A stretch of DNA of 64,000 nucleotides, taken from positions 265,474 to 329,473 of the forward strand of contig MU001679.1 of the NCBI GenBank assembly GCA_010093515.1, given 5' to 3'. The position numbers and the translations under genes were made by a program. Origin of the DNA: Lineolata rhizophorae. Lineage: Eukaryota > Ascomycota > Dothideomycetes > Lineolatales > Lineolataceae. The notes below the pieces were generated by a model, which saw nothing but the letters and a program-made list of their open reading frames with translations, searched no databases and was not told the origin of the DNA. This document shows, in pieces, positions 59,879 to 64,000 of this stretch; the stretch's first letter is position 1, and every line of letters starts with the position of its first letter.

Positions 59879-59905
59879 GAGCACGCGCGCACGCGCGCGT
59901 GCGTG
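59879..59905. repeat. alternating purine-pyrimidine (CG/CA) tract
   Basis: AGCACGCGCGCACGCGCGCGTGCGTGC: almost perfectly alternating, partly self-complementary sequence that could adopt Z-DNA or a hairpin. Confidence 0.7.
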
Positions 59906-60457
59906 CTTGCTTGCGCGATAATGTCGGGTGGAGGGCGGATGAAGTGTGGGCGGGTCCCCCATAAAAAAAAAGATTTTTTTCTTTTCAAAAAGAGAACGAT
60001 GCTTCACTTTCAATCAGTCATGAAATCGTATTACCATTGCAAATTGGCAATGGGAAATAAAAGCGGGGTTGTTGTGCGTGCGAATTCGCTGCGCGTGGGC
60101 TCTCTGCGGCGCATGTATGTGGTATGTACTGTGGTATGTGCGTTTCTTGTGGACTCGTGGAAATGATCGATGGGGGGGTTACATATGTAGGTATTTTCGA
60201 GGGAAAAAGAAGAATAGCCTCCCCGTCTTACTACCTTACTTAGTACTAGGCTCCCGGCGCAGAACGGAGATGCAAGCGCATAGGACAAAGAGCAAAGAGA
60301 AAAAAAAAAAAAGAGGTGTTAAAATGAAGTTGGAAAGTGACCGCGGGCAAGAAGGTCACTGTCTCGCGTAGAACCCCGCGCAGGCGGTCAGGGCGAACCC
60401 AGCAGGGCGGAGTTAGGCAGGAGCGCCCGGCCGGCGGCCGCGAACGGACCCACCCAT

Positions 60458-60486
60458 CCACCCACCACCACCACCATCACCACCAC
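60458..60486. repeat. triplet microsatellite (CCA)n
   Basis: CCACCCACCACCACCACCATCACCACCACC, a short CCA tract in the gene-free region. Confidence 0.75.
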
Positions 60487-61277
60487 CCAATACCCGCCGC
60501 TGACGATGCGCCTCCTCCATACACACCCCCATCCGCGGGCCCCATGTCGCAATCGACACGGGTCATCTGACCGACACGCGCGCCCGCGCGGACGAATGGC
60601 GACGGCCGCCCGCTGCCGCCGGCGCGCCGACGGCAAGGGTCGACGACTGGCTCGGTCGCCGCGAGGTATTCTGTCCATACGGGACGGGAGTACATACATA
60701 CATCCTATGTACGATCCGCAGTGCGCCGTGCACCACGCCATATACATGTCACGCACATACATAGCAAGTGGACAGCATTCGTTCCCGGTTTCGTCGCGGT
60801 CACGGGGAGGGGGCGAGGGGCGCGTCGCAGCGACAGCGAGCCAGCCCGCAGCGAGATATACCCCAGCCACTCGCCAGCCGTGCCGGGCGCCAAGCCCGGA
60901 CCCGCCACAATTTGAACGAGGCTCGAGCTTTTTCACCTCCAATTGCTACCGCGGCACTGCCATTGGCCGCTGGGCATGTCCTCAACCAGAAAGGGACCAA
61001 GCACAAGAAAGCAGCAAGCAGCAAGCCCCCAGGCAGCCGACGCAATCAATATTCGGCGCAGCCAGCCTTGCTCCCCAAGGAGAAGGAGAAGAAGAGAGAG
61101 TGTGTGCGTGCGTGGGCATGTGAGAGTGAGTCCCGCCTTCATTGCCGAAATCAACGAGGGGAACTCTTTCTTCGGCTTAGATTCGTGTTTCCCCTCGGGC
61201 CTTCTCCCGTCGTGCTCCGCAGAAACCTGTGACCCTCTCTTTCTGCCAAGCGGCGGCGGTGCAATGGGTGTCGCGCG

Positions 61278-61296
61278 CAGCAGCAGCAGCAGCAGC
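61278..61296. repeat. triplet microsatellite (CAG)n
   Basis: Six consecutive AGC/CAG units in the gene-free region. Confidence 0.8.
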
Positions 61297-63026
61297 GAAT
61301 GGAGGCCAGCCCAATGACTGAGCATTAGTCCTAGGCAGCTCAGCACCCCAACTCGGTGGTCCCCACACACACACGCGCACACACAATGATCTGCGCTCCG
61401 CAGTGCGCACGCAAGGTTTGCGGCCCAACAATAGCACAATAATCGATGCGCCGCCATCGCCGCCATCGCCGCCATCACCTGCCTTTCCTTCCCGCCGTTT
61501 CCCGCTGCATGTCTTCGGCTGTTGTCTCGCATCCAAGCCACTCCCACTCCCCTTGTTCCACGACCCACACACAGCGATAGCCGAGGCGCGTCTGGGATTT
61601 GCGGGAAACATGGCGTTTTGGCGAGAGTTTCCAGGGGGACGGGCACCAGCTAGTCCGCGTACGACTCACCACGGGATGGGGGCCACCCGGCGAGCCGGCC
61701 AAAAGGTGACTCGGAGATGGTCCTTTCCTTGGCAGCCGCGGGCGCGGGCGTGCGCGATCCGTTGCGCCGGGCGTGACGGCTCAATTCATTGACTCCGGCA
61801 CGCGTGGGAGAAACAGAGCCCGTGAGATGCGTGCGCCTTGTCACATGCGGGCCAAAGAAGGCGAAATGAAAAGAGCGGGCGGGCTTTTCGAGAGCAAATC
61901 AGCCTTGTCCAGCCTGCCACGTATGTAATAAGCTTGTCGTGACACGAGAACCAAGATGGAGCTCCACAAGCGAAATCTTGCGTCTTCTTTCGGGCCCTCT
62001 CCCTCGGGTCGGCTTGCGTCAAAAAAATAATGTGGCGGGAAAAGCAAAACAACGGACGAAAAAGTAAAAGCAGAAAACACCCTGGAGGAAGATACGGACC
62101 AGACATCACAAATTCCTCGCGTTTCCAGGGGTATGGGAACACCATGTGCCAACCGCAGAGGTAAGAGGAAGCTTGCCACTGACAATTGAAGAGAGGGAAA
62201 CAGGCAATTCCATTTGTCAAAGTACCATTTTCAACCTTCAATCGCTACATAAAACTTCCAGTTGCAGCCCTGACTAAAATCTAGGGCTCGGAACGGGCGT
62301 TCCGATAGGGAAAGTTTCAAAGGGGGGGAAGAAAAAAGAAAAGAAAAGGAAACGGGATTCTGCAAACGGGTAACGACGAATACAAAATGGGGAACACAAA
62401 TCGTTTCACAAGCGCCGGGATGTATGCATGTCTAGAGGAGAGTGAGGGAAGACTGAAAGAGAGAATGATATGCCAATTTTTCAAGACCCCGCAACAGACA
62501 AGCCCCCCGGCATGGAGAAGAAATAGAATGAAGCCAAAAGACGGTGGAAACTGTGCTCCTCGAGAATGACTGCCGGGTCCACGGACCCGCCATGTGCAAA
62601 CGTATGGTATGATCTTCGCGGTCAAGCATTCCCCATCGTCCGAGATGAGTTGACCGTAGCCCAGACTTAAGGAAATCGGCCGTCACATCGTCAAAACCCA
62701 CCCTTTCTTTGTCGCACCAATCCCTGATTTTCGCACGCTTATGATATGAAGAGTACTTTGCCACCTGAACACCTCGAGAATTGCAAACGGCCACCCCGGC
62801 CCCCCGTAATGCAGAGCTCAAACCTAATGACGCAAAATGCAAACCCACGCTTCCCTTTCCTGGCCTTAAGAGAGAATCCAGTGGCCCTGCGCTGGTATCC
62901 GATCGAACCGTAGACAATGGAGACTTTGAGAGGAAATTCGGGCGGAAGGAGACGCATGCGCGCACATGTCGTCATTGTTGGACAGTATCCGGTCACGAAT
63001 CAGGGTCTGTAATCTGTCGTCAGCAT

Positions 63027-64000
63027 CTATATTGCGTATACCAGATGAGGAGCAGGACTTTGTTGATACATCTGACCGCCCGGTGCATACGGGGACTGAG
63101 GGAACGTGCTACTCGTGCTGCTGGTGTTGGCGCTGGTGTTGGCATTGCTGCTGTACATCTGGTTGTTCGCATTGTACTGGCCCATGCTCTCCATCGCGGG
63201 ACTCGGGGCGCCGTAGGTGGGCTGAGGTTGGCCACTGGCGGCAGGCGCGTAGCCGATGGGAGGCAATTGCGGCCCGCCAGGCATATTCGGCGGTCCTCCC
63301 ATGGGCCCGCGCATCTGGCCGTACGCAGGATCGCTGCCACCTTCAGCAACGTTGCGCGCCTCGGCTTGGCGGTGCCGTTCCTCCTCAGCTTTGCGAGCAG
63401 CTTCTTCTTCCTTCTTCTTCTGCTTCCATTCCTTACGGATCTCCTTAAACTCTGCCGAGAAAACAAAAAAAGGACAAGTGGGTTAGCGATGTAGCTCACA
63501 GAGGGAGGGGCGGGGTGCCTTGAGGGATGTAGGGCTTGAGGCTAAACTAGAGGTGCGGGTCGGTCTATACTAGTCCCCGGAACCCTTGACGACGCTATCC
63601 GACCGAACGGCGCAGACCGTCGCAAGTAGGCCCACGGGCCAGAAGACGCCATCGGAAGATAACCTAAAGCAGACGCGACAAAACAAATACAAGGAAAAAT
63701 GATAGAAACAAGTCTTCGCCAAACGCCAACGGTCGAATTTCGCAACCTACCCTCGGGAGTGCGCTTTTGCCCGTGCGACTGCATCGTGACATGCGCGTTC
63801 AGATGATTCAGCGTGCCGTATGCTTTTTCGCACCCGTTCCAGCCGCATTTGTACATGCGTTCAATTTCCTCGTACCGGCGGCGCGGGCGCTTGTGCTGCT
63901 GCGCTCCCGGGATTGGCACAAACGAATAGACAGTGGACAATTGATGTCCGCCCTGCATCGTGTTAGTGGGCGAAGGATAGCTAAACCCGTAAGTGCCTAC
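63027..64000 (-). CDS. CON7: Con7-type C2H2 transcription factor (partial)
   Basis: The 5' part of the gene lies beyond position 64000. Visible exons are 64000-63751 and 63451-63027, 224 codons. The conserved Con7 core is present: MQGGHQLSTVYSFVPIPGAQ, then KRPRRRYEEIERMYKCGWNG and the single C2H2 finger C-x4-C-x12-H-x5-H (CGWNGCEKAYGTLNHLNAHV...). A charged helix follows (EFKEIRKEWKQKKKEEEAAR) and a Gly/Pro/Asn/Gln-rich tail. In Magnaporthe and Fusarium, Con7 controls conidiation and infection-related genes; this role is transferred by family. The 299-nt intron is the longest in the window and splits the TPE-EFKEI codon. The extreme C-terminus (after GGQMYQQ) is uncertain. Confidence 0.9.

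Larger units (their letters stand above)
53073..63026. other. ~10-kb GC-rich gene-free region between the PPR and CON7 genes
   Basis: Neither strand has an ORF with a recognisable domain, protein-like composition or consistent splicing. ORFs are short, overlapping and Arg/Pro-rich, as GC-rich random sequence gives. I see no transposase, reverse transcriptase, tRNA or rRNA. It contains many TACGTA/CTACGTAG and ACGGAGTAC elements, tetranucleotide and triplet microsatellites, a Z-DNA-like tract and one assembly gap. It lies upstream of the PPR gene and downstream of CON7. Long UTRs or non-coding transcripts are possible. Confidence 0.6.

Noticed and set aside
60506-61646. ORFs of 154-237 codons near 61 kb
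   Set aside because: They overlap on both strands and are rich in Arg, Ala and Cys from microsatellites; no splice structure.

Overview
The window is nuclear DNA of a filamentous ascomycete (Pezizomycotina, most likely a sordariomycete). Genes are broken by short introns of about 50-120 nt with GTRNGT donors, CTAAC/CTGAC branch sites and YAG acceptors. Housekeeping products have typical fungal forms: Erg25, Ilv2, Gdt1, Aim21, a Con7-type zinc-finger regulator, a Taz1/TRF-like telobox protein and a Ccm1-like PPR protein. All gene models were spliced by eye from the sequence; no search or transcript data were available.

Layout. 1-261: N-terminal part of a Fot1/pogo transposase running off the left edge. 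1.6-5.2 kb: AIM21 (-). 8.0-9.1 kb: ERG25 (-), whose start codon is split by an intron. 10.1-11.5 kb: iron-type alcohol dehydrogenase / maleylacetate reductase-like gene (-). 12.2-12.5 kb: a 59-residue Tom6-like gene (+). 12.5-18.3 kb: a gene-poor stretch of lower GC with two broken ankyrin/STAND-type relics and a ~200-bp tandem duplication. 18.3-20.1 kb: pantothenate kinase (-). 21.3-22.7 kb: divergent protein-kinase-like gene (+). 23.69-23.74 kb: a 48-bp interstitial (CCCTAA)n tract, about 380 bp upstream of a gene (24.1-27.3 kb, +) whose product ends in a telomere-type Myb (telobox) domain. 28.6-31.0 kb: ILV2 (+) with a Cpc1/Gcn4-type TGACTCA upstream. 33.9-35.6 kb: GDT1 (+). 37.6-39.3 kb: unrecognised gene (+). 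40.0-41.6 kb: flavocytochrome b2 (+). 42.3-43.2 kb: Vip1-like RRM gene (-). 44.0-48.0 kb: hydrolase-NACHT-ankyrin NLR gene (-). 49.5-50.7 kb: DUF6601-like membrane protein (+), convergent with a mitochondrial PPR gene at 50.8-53.1 kb (-). 53.1-63.0 kb: almost 10 kb of GC-rich DNA with no gene I can support. 63.0 kb to the right edge: CON7-like C2H2 regulator (-), partial.

Most genes are unlinked housekeeping functions: sterol synthesis, CoA synthesis, branched-chain amino acids, Golgi ion transport, actin and mitochondrial RNA. I see no biosynthetic cluster. Accessory character is limited to the transposase edge, the 12.5-18.3 kb relic zone and the NLR. The most unusual signals are the telomeric-repeat tract in front of a telobox-protein gene, the intron inside the ERG25 start codon, and the 10-kb gene-free region beside CON7.
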